From contig CAILYI010000042.1 in assembly GCA_903838415.1 (NCBI GenBank), positions 1 through 37,846 of the forward strand: a DNA stretch of 37,846 nucleotides, in the 5' to 3' direction. The translations under genes were made by a program, and so were the position numbers. The notes under the pieces were generated by a model. It saw only the letters and a list, made by a program, of their open reading frames with translations. It did not search any database and had not been told where the DNA came from. Shown piece by piece: positions 1-7,010 of this stretch (its first letter is position 1; each line of letters begins with the position of its first letter). The DNA is from an uncultured Anaerolineae bacterium (GTDB lineage: Bacteria > Chloroflexota > Anaerolineae > Anaerolineales > Villigracilaceae).

Positions 1-105
1 GGTGCCCGTATCCATCTGACGTCCCTGGATCTTCCCGCTTTTGAACCACCGGAAGGCGGTGCGATAGGAGACACCTACGCGGCGAGCATAAACGCTAAGT
101 TTCAT
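1..105 (-). CDS. IS607-family serine recombinase/resolvase, N-terminal fragment cut by window edge
   Basis: The minus strand opens with an ATG at 105 and stays open for 35 codons to the window edge, beginning MKLSVYARRVGVSYRTAFRW. This N-terminus matches the MerR-like helix-turn-helix that precedes the serine-recombinase domain in IS607-type TnpA proteins, which recognise the element end and carry out DDE-independent, serine-mediated transposition. Only the DNA-binding part is visible; the catalytic domain and any tnpB would lie outside the window. The element's outer end should be just to the right of the start, somewhere between 106 and 195, but IS607 elements lack terminal inverted repeats, so it cannot be placed by eye. 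It points away from the IS1182-type element and together they make a small mobile patch. Another MerR-type regulator is possible but less likely. Confidence 0.7.
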   Translation of the reverse strand, partial: MKLSVYARRVGVSYRTAFRWFKSGKIQGRQMDTGT

Positions 106-195
106 GTCGATATCTTAAAACGTAAGTGCTAATTTGCCAATATTTGTGCATGAACCGAATGATTGAATTCGATACTCCCCCCCCGACTCAACCAG

Positions 196-209
196 CTAGC
201 AGGTTGTCG
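196..209 (+). repeat. Left terminal inverted repeat of the IS1182-type element
   Basis: CTAGCAGGTTGTCG is the exact reverse complement of 1774-1787. The match becomes imperfect inward of this block, as expected for an IS tip. Confidence 0.85.
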
Positions 210-250
210 AAGGATTCAGCCAAGCCATGAGCGCGTGATAAACTTTCAAC

Positions 251-1630
251 ATGACTAAAAAATTTACGCTCCTCAATTACGAAGAAACCTTGGATCAAAA
301 GGTGAGCCTCCGCGAGGCCTTGCCATTGACGCACTTGGCGCGTTTTACGGTGGAAATTATCGCTCAATTAGACTTGAGCAAAATCTATGCCCATTTTTCA
401 GTCCTTGGCGGTGGCACCGCGATTGCGCCGGAGATTTTGTTGGCCTTGCTGTTTTATGGCTATGCCACCGGCGTCTTTAGTTCTCGTAAGCTCGAACAAG
501 CGACTTACGAAAACCTGGCCTTCCGTTTTGTGTCCAATAATTTGCATCCGGACCATGCGACCATTGCTAACTTCCGCAAGACTTTTCGGGTTGAAATCCA
601 GAATTTATTTGTCGAGCTGCTGATGTTAGCTGAAATGGCCGGGATTTTGAAGCTGGAAAACCTGAGTGGGGACGGTACCAAGATTCATGCGGACGCTTCG
701 AAGAGCAAAGCGGTGAGCTATAAACGGCTGGAAAAAATGGAAGCCGAACTGCGCCAGGACGTGGAAAAGTTGTTTGCCTTGGCGGAAAAAGCCGAACAAG
801 GTGAAGTTCAACTGCCCGCAGACTGGTTTCCGGGGAATGAGATTATGCTTCGCCAGGAACGCTTGGCGAAGTTGGCGGAAGCCAAAGCCGTCTTGAAAGC
901 TCGCGCTCAAGAACGCTACCAGCTCGAGCAGGCCGAATATGAAGCGAAACTCCGGGAACGGGAAGAAAAAGCGCAGAAAAGCGGCCGTAAACCCGGTGGA
1001 ACCCCACCCCAGCCGCCCAATGCCCAGCCGAGGGCGACCGATCAGTACAACTTCACGGACCCAGAGTCACGCATCATGAAAAATAGCAACAATGCGGGCT
1101 TCGACCAACACTACAATGCCCAGATCGGGGTCGATCAAAAAGCTCGTTTGATTGTGGCGGTCACCCTCTCAAATCATCCGAATGATAAGCGCGAAGTTGA
1201 ACCCATTCTGGATGCGATCCCACCCGAAATCGGGCAACCGGACGCCGCCGCTTTTGACAACGGCTTTTACAGTGAAGCGAACGTGAAGGCTTGTCAACGG
1301 CGAGGGGTGACCCCCTATATTGCGACTGGACGTGAGCCACATCATCTGAGTTGGGAAAGTTTCCTGGAAGAACTGGGCGCGGCTCCAGGAGTAGGTGCCA
1401 CTCCCAAAGAACAGATGGCTTATCAATTGCGAACCAAGATTGGACAAACCATTTATCGCTTGCGCAAATCCACAGTGGAGCCAGTCATTGGAATTATCAA
1501 AGAAGTGCTGGGCTTTCGTCAGTTTTCGCTGCGGGGTTTGGCTGCGGCTTTGGGCGAGTGGTATCTGGTCTGTATCGCTTACAACCTGAAGCGGATGTGT
1601 ACGCTTTACCAGGCGAAGGGGCTGTTATAG
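251..1630 (+). CDS. IS1182-family DDE transposase
   Basis: This 459-residue transposase carries out cut-and-paste movement of the surrounding element. The N-terminal third (about residues 20-125) resembles the DUF772 domain that precedes the catalytic core in IS5/IS1182 proteins. The catalytic core shows D141 (in SGDGTKIHADASK), D336 (in AAAFDNGFY) and E410 (in STVEPVIGIIK), a plausible DDE triad with the usual C-terminal E-containing helix. Residues 158-260 form a charged, Glu/Lys/Arg-rich insertion, common in this family and probably coiled coil. The length is full and no frameshift is seen. The gene starts about 40 bp inside the left inverted repeat and fills almost the whole element. The ATG at 251 has only a weak ribosome binding site, which is usual for transposases. 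The family assignment is firm; activity is not proven. Confidence 0.93.
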   Translation: MTKKFTLLNYEETLDQKVSLREALPLTHLARFTVEIIAQLDLSKIYAHFSVLGGGTAIAPEILLALLFYGYATGVFSSRKLEQATYENLAFRFVSNNLHPDHATIANFRKTFRVEIQNLFVELLMLAEMAGILKLENLSGDGTKIHADASKSKAVSYKRLEKMEAELRQDVEKLFALAEKAEQGEVQLPADWFPGNEIMLRQERLAKLAEAKAVLKARAQERYQLEQAEYEAKLREREEKAQKSGRKPGGTPPQPPNAQPRATDQYNFTDPESRIMKNSNNAGFDQHYNAQIGVDQKARLIVAVTLSNHPNDKREVEPILDAIPPEIGQPDAAAFDNGFYSEANVKACQRRGVTPYIATGREPHHLSWESFLEELGAAPGVGATPKEQMAYQLRTKIGQTIYRLRKSTVEPVIGIIKEVLGFRQFSLRGLAAALGEWYLVCIAYNLKRMCTLYQAKGLL

Positions 1631-1773
1631 CCCGGCCCGCGTTTTCGCGCGCCTGCTGCTCGTGAGCCAGGGCTGATTCAGGCCCCAAAACGCTCTTTTA
1701 CGTCCTTTTTTCCAAAATCACAGGCCAATTTTGCTTCGAATGGCCGTTTATCTTCGCAAAACACCGATTCGTC

Positions 1774-1787
1774 CGACAACCTGCTAG
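1774..1787 (+). repeat. Right terminal inverted repeat of the IS1182-type element
   Basis: CGACAACCTGCTAG is the exact inverse of 196-209. The reading frame of the beta-helix protein runs straight through this block, which marks the junction where the host gene was interrupted. Confidence 0.85.
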
Positions 1788-1870
1788 GCTCGAGTAATAC
1801 CAACAACCTGACCATTCAAGGCGGTTGGAACAGCAGCACGGGTGCAATTGATGGCACTTCCACGTATGCC

Positions 1871-3988
1871 ATGACGCTCGCCTTCCAATGGGGCGGGAAT
1901 TTAACCATCAAGAATATCACATACGATGGAACAAGTGATAGCTCCAACCCCGATTACGGGTTGATCATTGGAGCGACCGGCACCGGGAAGACATTGACGC
2001 TGGACCATGTCCAAGTCCTGAGTGCCCATAATACAAATGGATTGGCCCAGGGCACAAATATTGCCGGGACAGATACAGACAGCGTCATAATTACCGACAG
2101 TAAATTCAACCTGAATCAGGGTAGCGGGCTTCGTCTTTATGACTTTGGGAATTTCACCCTGACCCGTGTAGACGCCAGCAACAATAATTCAGATAATGGC
2201 GGCTATGGAGCTTCCATAACTTGTCATACATCCGGTACTACTGATCTCTGTGACACCGGCACCGTCAAGATCGAAGACAGCACCTTTAATGGGAACGGCT
2301 CTGTAGTCAAACCGACAGATGCACAGGGTTTGTATGTAAACACTGATGGCACCATCAGCATTTCCGGTGTGACGGCCAACGGCAATACTGGTACTGGCGC
2401 CAGGATACAAAATGATTATGGGACAAAGCCCCTGACGATTTCAGACAGCACATTTGGTACCACCAAACTGCTCTCCGCTGTGGCATCCCCCTATTTAGCT
2501 GCTGATCGCGCGTTGGCTGGCAATGGCGGTGAAGGCCTGCTCGTCTATTCCAAGGGCGCGCTCACCCTCAATTCGGTCATCGCCGATTACAACAAGGCCA
2601 ATGGCTTAAAAGGTGGTGTAGGTGGCAGCGGCACCCTGACGATTGGCAAGACCGGCCCATCCTCCCCGGCCAGCAGTTTCAGCCACAACGGCATGGATGG
2701 CATCAAAACCGAATCCGCGGGCGGGGCTGTCACTCTCAATTCGGTGCTTGCCACCGATAACGGTCAGCACGGCGCTGAATTGGGTGGCGCTACCGAGACG
2801 GGCAACTACACCATTACCGGCGGCACCTTCAGTAATAACGGCGGTCAAACCTACCATACCAACGACTATGCTTACGATGGGTTGAATGTGAAAACCAGCG
2901 GCAACATTGCCGTCAGTAGTGTGACGGCCAGTGGCAATGCCCGCAACGGCGCATCTCTGGATACAGTATATGGCAGCAAAACCGGTACGGTCACGGTTAC
3001 AAACAGCACATTCGGTTCAGCACCGAGCATCTTCAGCGATCCGACCGGCAATAAGGATGCTGATCCCCGCAAGTGGGGCAATGGTGGCATGGGGTTGGAA
3101 ATCAAATCCGGCGGGGCGACCAGCCTGAATACCGTCACGGCCAACTACAATGGCTCTGCCTGGCTAGCTAAAAACTTTGGACCTGGCGTTGCGGTGACAA
3201 CTGATGCAGCCATCAGCCTGAATACCGTGACCGCCAACTATAACTACAAATCCGGTCTCAAATTCAGCGGGGCTGCACCCAGCGTGACCCTGAATACCGT
3301 AACCGCGCACGACAATGGTCTGACCTCATCCCCAAAATCTCCTGGACTAAGTGGTTCCGACCTGACCGCCTCATCGCTAGCTGTTATCTGCACCAGCAAT
3401 TCCATCACCAACAACGGGGCTGCTGATACGATCACCTGCACCAGCAGCGGCGGCTCCGGTAGCCCGGGCGGCGGCGAACTCGGCGGCAGCGGTTCCGGCG
3501 GCGGAGAGACACCTCCTTCCGGCGGCGATGACTGGGAAAATGATCCTGCCTTCCCGGAAGATCACGGCGCTTTCATCAAGAACGTCGAAGTTTCAGGCGG
3601 CGAGAGCGTTGACCTGAGCTGCGGCGGCGGCACCGGCGGCTACAACCTGGACCTGGCGGGCAATCAAGTCTCCCTGCCCTGCGGCAGCCTCTCCGGCGAC
3701 GGCGAAGGCACCAGCGCCTCGTTATCCCTGCAGCCCGGCGCGCAGCTGCCCGCCGCGGTCGACCGCCAGTTTTCCTACGTGACGGCCCTGGAAGTCAAGC
3801 TCTCCGCACCGCTCAAAGGCGACATGCTGGTCAGCTTTGCCCTGCCAGCTGGCGCGAAGGCCTCCAGCTTCAGCATCCTGTTTTGGGATGGCAGCAAATG
3901 GATCGACCTGGGCGGCTTTGAATCTGGCAACGGTCTGTTCAACGTCAAGACCACGCAGGGCGGCATCTACGTCCTGGTCAGCAAGTAA
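1871..3988 (+). CDS. Parallel beta-helix repeat surface protein, 5'-truncated at the IS junction
   Basis: The frame is open from the right end of the IS (1788) to the stop at 3988, and the first ATG at 1871 has no ribosome binding site. Codons before it (about 1788-1870) already read as in-register repeat protein (SSNTNNLTIQGGWNS). So 1871 is probably not the native start, and the gene has lost its N-terminal part and signal peptide. Residues 1-520 are beta-helix repeats of the type 'LTLNSVxADxNxxxGLK/NGA', as in secreted right-handed beta-helix (pectate-lyase-like) proteins. Residues about 525-560 are a Gly/Ser-rich linker. The last 140 residues form a beta-rich C-terminal domain ending IYVLVSK. 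A carbohydrate-binding or adhesive role is the family expectation; no catalytic residues can be assigned. It is most likely a gene remnant. Confidence 0.75.
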   Translation: MTLAFQWGGNLTIKNITYDGTSDSSNPDYGLIIGATGTGKTLTLDHVQVLSAHNTNGLAQGTNIAGTDTDSVIITDSKFNLNQGSGLRLYDFGNFTLTRVDASNNNSDNGGYGASITCHTSGTTDLCDTGTVKIEDSTFNGNGSVVKPTDAQGLYVNTDGTISISGVTANGNTGTGARIQNDYGTKPLTISDSTFGTTKLLSAVASPYLAADRALAGNGGEGLLVYSKGALTLNSVIADYNKANGLKGGVGGSGTLTIGKTGPSSPASSFSHNGMDGIKTESAGGAVTLNSVLATDNGQHGAELGGATETGNYTITGGTFSNNGGQTYHTNDYAYDGLNVKTSGNIAVSSVTASGNARNGASLDTVYGSKTGTVTVTNSTFGSAPSIFSDPTGNKDADPRKWGNGGMGLEIKSGGATSLNTVTANYNGSAWLAKNFGPGVAVTTDAAISLNTVTANYNYKSGLKFSGAAPSVTLNTVTAHDNGLTSSPKSPGLSGSDLTASSLAVICTSNSITNNGAADTITCTSSGGSGSPGGGELGGSGSGGGETPPSGGDDWENDPAFPEDHGAFIKNVEVSGGESVDLSCGGGTGGYNLDLAGNQVSLPCGSLSGDGEGTSASLSLQPGAQLPAAVDRQFSYVTALEVKLSAPLKGDMLVSFALPAGAKASSFSILFWDGSKWIDLGGFESGNGLFNVKTTQGGIYVLVSK

Positions 3989-3995
3989 ATAAAAG

Positions 3996-4047
3996 CGTCC
4001 CGAAGCCTTGCAGAGCGGCTCAACGCTCGCATCAAGGCTTCGGGACG
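3996..4047 (+). terminator. Hairpin terminator after the beta-helix gene
   Basis: A perfect 15-bp stem (CGTCCCGAAGCCTTG at 3996-4010 with its complement at 4033-4047) closes a 22-nt loop and is followed by TCCTTTTG. It begins 8 bases after the stop codon at 3988. The outer part of the stem (CGTCCCGAAG/CTTCGGGACG) recurs in the hairpin at 9436-9486, so it may be a dispersed repeat used as a terminator. Confidence 0.7.
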
Positions 4048-4069
4048 TCCTTTTGCTCCATCTGGAGCT

Positions 4070-4108
4070 GGTTGAGTAGGGCGACGCTCTTACGCCCGTC
4101 TCGAAACC
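4070..4108. repeat. Palindromic intergenic repeat (REP-like)
   Basis: This is an imperfect palindrome with outer GGTT/AACC arms, GAG/CTC, and an inner GGGCG/CGCCC stem around ACGCTCTTA. It lies in the 224-bp gap between the beta-helix gene and the small protein at 4213, directly after the terminator. It resembles the palindromic units that are dispersed between genes in many bacterial genomes. No other complete copy was found in this window. Confidence 0.4.
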
Positions 4109-4212
4109 AACGCTTCCGGACCTCGATACGCGGTAAAAGCACCGGCTATTCAACCCTCGGTTTTCTTTTCAACTGAAACGAACAACTCTCTTTTCATTTT
4201 CCATAGACAGCC

Positions 4213-4566
4213 ATGCCAACGCTAAACTACGTCATTCTTTTGGGTAATTCCATTTACATCGTCGGGCTGGCTCTCAGCCTGGCGGCTTACCCGGATATCG
4301 TCGTCACCATCGTGGATCATGGCGACGCGGCCTGCGAGGCAGCGCTGATCAGCCACCCAGCATCGGTCGTTATTTATGAAGTCAGCGTGGAGGCCCCAGC
4401 CAGCACCTCCCGCATTCTGCATCAGTACCCCGATCTGATCCTGATTGGCATTGACCCCAGCAGCAAATTCGTCCGAGGGCCATCCGGAGAGATGGTGATG
4501 ATATTGACCATGCAGGAACTGACCGACATTATCCGTTCCAACCGTTTCCCGTCAGCCCCGCTGTAA
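4213..4566 (+). CDS. Small receiver-like (CheY-fold-like) protein of unknown function
   Basis: This 117-residue protein has no signal peptide. It begins with a hydrophobic beta strand (LNYVILLGNSIYIVGLALSL) and continues in alternating strands and helices (VVTIVDH, ASVVIYEVSV, LILIGIDP), which suggests a small alpha/beta Rossmann- or receiver-like fold. The position where a phospho-acceptor Asp would sit (VVIYEVS) carries Glu instead, so phosphorylation as in a response regulator is not supported. The last strand and helix are MILTMQELTDIIRS. There is no partner kinase or output domain. The neighbours are repeats and a broken lipoprotein, so context gives little. The reading frame is clean and starts at an ATG, but the ribosome binding site is weak. 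The function is unknown. Confidence 0.6.
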   Translation: MPTLNYVILLGNSIYIVGLALSLAAYPDIVVTIVDHGDAACEAALISHPASVVIYEVSVEAPASTSRILHQYPDLILIGIDPSSKFVRGPSGEMVMILTMQELTDIIRSNRFPSAPL

Positions 4567-4600
4567 ACCTGGCCTGGGTTATTAGATCTCTTGCATAAGT

Positions 4601-4705
4601 CCTGAGCGGAGCGTCCTTCGACTGCAGACGGCGCAAAATTCGTGCCGCCCTGCGCTCAGGACGGTTTCCAAAGATGCGAAAAAGCGTAGTCGAAGGACTT
4701 TTTTT
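4601..4705. repeat. Large composite palindrome with T-run, REP-like and possibly terminating
   Basis: GTCCTTCGACT (4613-4623) pairs with AGTCGAAGGAC (4688-4698), which is followed by a run of T. A second inverted pair, CCTGAGCG (4601-4608) and CGCTCAGG (4653-4660), is interleaved. The motifs CCTTCGACT and GCTCAGGA are typical of dispersed palindromes in Chloroflexota genomes. It sits in the 392-bp gene-free stretch 4567-4958, which otherwise holds only the 22-bp tandem repeat and the promoter region of the next gene. It may terminate transcription of the 4213 gene. Confidence 0.5.
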
Positions 4706-4818
4706 CTTCAACGATGACTTCTGCAAAAGGTCTACTGAACGGTTTGGTGATGATCGTTTTTCTGCCGGGCCTGCCGGGTGAGAGCTTTTTTGTCTCGACA
4801 AGCTCAACAACCATTCCG

Positions 4819-4884
4819 GCGTTTCCTTATAGGATCTCTCGCGTTTCCTTATAGGATTTCCAACGTTTCCAAGTACCATTGCAG
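4819..4884 (+). repeat. 22-bp tandem repeat, two good units and one degenerate
   Basis: GCGTTTCCTTATAGGAT occurs at 4819-4835 and again at 4841-4857, exactly 22 bp apart. A degraded third unit starts at 4863 (ACGTTTCC). A period of 22 bp is about two helical turns, so the copies face the same side of the DNA. It lies 75-140 bp upstream of the lipoprotein start at 4959 and could be a protein-binding array or a replication-slippage repeat. It is not a CRISPR, because the copies lack unique spacers. Confidence 0.6.
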
Positions 4885-4958
4885 TAACCCTTGACCAAAA
4901 AGCAAGCAAGAAAATACAAATCGAAATCTTCCGGTAGCTGGTCAAACTGGAGTATCCA

Positions 4959-5743
4959 ATGATTAAAAAATTACTTTGCTTGTTTATCCTGCTCTGCGCG
5001 CTGACGTTAAGCGCCTGCGGCCCGTCCGCGCCGCAGGCCGCGGCTGATTCCGTCCAACCGTCGGCGCCCAGCGAGGCCCCGGTCAACAACGCGCCGCTCG
5101 CCGCCACCCAGACGATTGACCCCTGCCAGCCGGAATACGCACGCGTGCTGGCCCAGCGTATGCACAATCACATGCGTGAATTTGACGACGCTTCCACGCT
5201 GGCGGCGGCCCTGACCACCACCAGCTGCCCGGCGCCATCGCCGACCTGCAGCGCATCCGGCGCGCCGCCCAGGATGAACCGGTTCCATCCGCCTGCCTGG
5301 GGAAACTGAAAGACCTGCAAGTGGCGCACATGAACAAGGTCATCGATACCCTGCTGGCCTTGCTTAACGGCGCCCAGGCCGCTGATCTGCAAACCGGGAT
5401 CAACGACGCGCGCGGCCTGCATGACGCCTACACCCTTGAATTTGCCTCCATCATGGGGCTGACGGTGGTCACGCCGCCCAGCAGCACGCCCGCGCCGGTC
5501 AGCGCCGTGACGGTCAGCAACCCCGGGCCAAGCTCCGTCAACTTGCGCGCCACGCCCGATCTGAACGGCGTGATCGTGGGATCGTTCGTGGTCAACGCCA
5601 GCGCAACCGTCCTGGCCCAATCTGTGGATGGCAAGTGGGCGCAAATCGAAATCCCCGAAAAACTCGGCGAAAAAGCCTGGATGCTTCTGCAACCGGTCAC
5701 GCTCTCCGGCGCGTTGGATGGCATCCCGGTCACAACGCCCTGA
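4959..5743 (+). pseudogene. SH3b-domain lipoprotein, frameshifted
   Basis: The gene starts at ATG 4959 behind a GGAG site with a lipoprotein signal (LSAC, Cys20). After about residue 86 (LTTT), near 5215-5223, the coding signal jumps to another frame. The original frame ends at 5309, but the second frame reads sensibly from about 5222 (QLPGAIADLQRI) to the stop at 5743. Joined, they make a roughly 260-residue lipoprotein. It has a low-complexity linker, a helical middle (residues 50-170) and a C-terminal bacterial SH3 domain (NLRATPDLNGVIVGSF...WAQIEI...KAWML). SH3b domains usually bind cell-wall or extracellular ligands. The shift lies in ACCACCACCAGC, a short repeat prone to indels or sequencing error. 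Read as written the protein is broken; a one-base correction would restore it. Confidence 0.75.
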
Positions 5744-5753
5744 TCTCAGCGTC

Positions 5754-7010
5754 TCAAGCCTGGCTGGGCAGGATGGGCGCTTTGGCCCTGGCAGCCAGGA
5801 TCAGAATCCCGGCCGCGGAAAACGTCAGGCAGGCGCTCAGACCAAATATCAGCCCGAAGGGCAGCCCGGCCCGCACCAGCAGCGAGCCAAGCAAGGGCCC
5901 CAGCAAACCGCGAAACCCGTAGACGGTGGCGTTAAGGAAAGAATACTCGGGCACACTCTGCGCCCCGGCCAGTTGGATGACGGTGTAAAGGATGGCCAGA
6001 TCGGTGCCAGCCGTCACCAACCCGGCGGCCACAAAGGACGGCCACAACATCCAGCCCTGCGTGGCCCAGATGTAGGGCAGCATCACAAAGATGTTGATCA
6101 GAAAGACGATTTGCAGGCTGCGCAAGCCGCCGAGTCGGTCCAAAATCCGCCCGCCAAACAGGCAGCCCAGCAGCCAAAAGGTGGATTGCACAAAACCAAG
6201 CTGCCCCATGGCCGTGTACGATAAATTCAGCCGCTCAACCTGGATAGCCGGATAGAGCGGCGCCGAAATCAGCGTCCCCAGGCCAAACAGCAAAATCCCG
6301 CCCAGGTAAAACGGCATGCGCCGGTCAGTTTTCAGAATCTGCCAGGCTGAAACAGGCGGGCGGGATGGCCCGGCCACAGGTTCGGGAATTTTTCGCAAAA
6401 GGGGGAAGAATATCAGCGTTGAACCGATCCCAAAAACACCCACCAGCGGCAGCAGGACGCGAAACCCCAGATGATCCAGAATCCACCCAGCCAGGGGCGT
6501 GAAGACCAGAGTCAGCGCCACCAACCCGACCCGCACCGCGGCCAGAATGCGTCCGCGCTGCCGGGCCGGGTAAATGGTTTGCATGGTCTGGTTATAAGCG
6601 GGGGCGGTCCAGGCCTCCAACAGCCAGAAGACGGTGAAAATCATCAGCAGGTTCGTGACCAGATGTCGGGCATCAAACGCCAGGGCCGTCAACAATAAAA
6701 CGCCTCGTCCCAGCACCCAGCAAATCATGGAGACCCGTTTCATCCCCCAGCGCCGCATCAACCTGACGCTGATCCCCAAAGTGACCAGCCCCCCCACCGT
6801 AATCGCATAATAATAGGCGATCTGTTCCGTCGAAGCGCCCGAGCGCTTTAGAATGAGCGGGATGAAGGCAATGATGGCGGTCATCACGCTGCGCACGCCA
6901 GCGGCGGAGAGATCGATCAGCATGCTGCGGCGCACCTCCGCATCAAGTTCGCCGACCATGAACAGCTCGAAGCGAGTTCGCAAGCTGGGGCCGTCAGCGC
7001 CGCTCTTCAT
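5754..7010 (-). CDS. MFS transporter (copy 1, downstream)
   Basis: This 418-residue integral membrane protein has about twelve hydrophobic segments and an MFS-like arrangement. A cytoplasmic N-terminal helix is followed by two six-helix halves, with a loop of about 25 residues near residue 200-230 (PEPVAGPSRPPVSAWQILKTD). The motif-A-like loop RLMRRWGMKR lies between TM2 and TM3, and a second-half counterpart is GGRILDRLGG. It is clearly a paralog of the adjacent upstream gene, sharing blocks such as RGRILAAVRVGL, FTPLAGW and LDHLGFR. Its start overlaps the stop of that gene by one base (TAATG), so the two are translationally coupled. As the last genes of the sugar-acid operon they may export or import an organic acid or drug-like compound; the substrate cannot be told. 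The gene ends only 10 bp from the convergent lipoprotein gene. Confidence 0.85.
   Translation of the reverse strand: MKSGADGPSLRTRFELFMVGELDAEVRRSMLIDLSAAGVRSVMTAIIAFIPLILKRSGASTEQIAYYYAITVGGLVTLGISVRLMRRWGMKRVSMICWVLGRGVLLLTALAFDARHLVTNLLMIFTVFWLLEAWTAPAYNQTMQTIYPARQRGRILAAVRVGLVALTLVFTPLAGWILDHLGFRVLLPLVGVFGIGSTLIFFPLLRKIPEPVAGPSRPPVSAWQILKTDRRMPFYLGGILLFGLGTLISAPLYPAIQVERLNLSYTAMGQLGFVQSTFWLLGCLFGGRILDRLGGLRSLQIVFLINIFVMLPYIWATQGWMLWPSFVAAGLVTAGTDLAILYTVIQLAGAQSVPEYSFLNATVYGFRGLLGPLLGSLLVRAGLPFGLIFGLSACLTFSAAGILILAARAKAPILPSQA

Larger units (their letters stand above)
196..1787 (+). mobile_element. IS1182-type insertion sequence, complete
   Basis: The element is bounded by a perfect 14-bp inverted repeat, CTAGCAGGTTGTCG at 196-209 and its reverse complement at 1774-1787. 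It holds a single full-length transposase gene. The outermost CTAG is itself a palindrome, so the true tips may be CAGGTTGTCG with a CTAG target duplication (196-199 and 1784-1787), or CTAG may belong to the inverted repeat; the sequence alone does not decide. The length (about 1.6 kb), the single ORF and the DDE layout fit IS1182. The right end joins directly onto an open reading frame of a beta-helix protein, while left of the element lies unrelated sequence. This implies that a deletion or rearrangement accompanied or followed insertion. The intact gene and ends suggest it could still be mobile. Confidence 0.85.

Noticed and set aside
4819..4884. Possible CRISPR array
   Set aside because: Units follow at 22-bp period with no unique spacers of protospacer size and no cas genes are near.
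4529..5167. Minus-strand frame of 212 codons
   Set aside because: It is antisense to the lipoprotein and across palindromic repeats; the translated arms of the repeats explain its openness.
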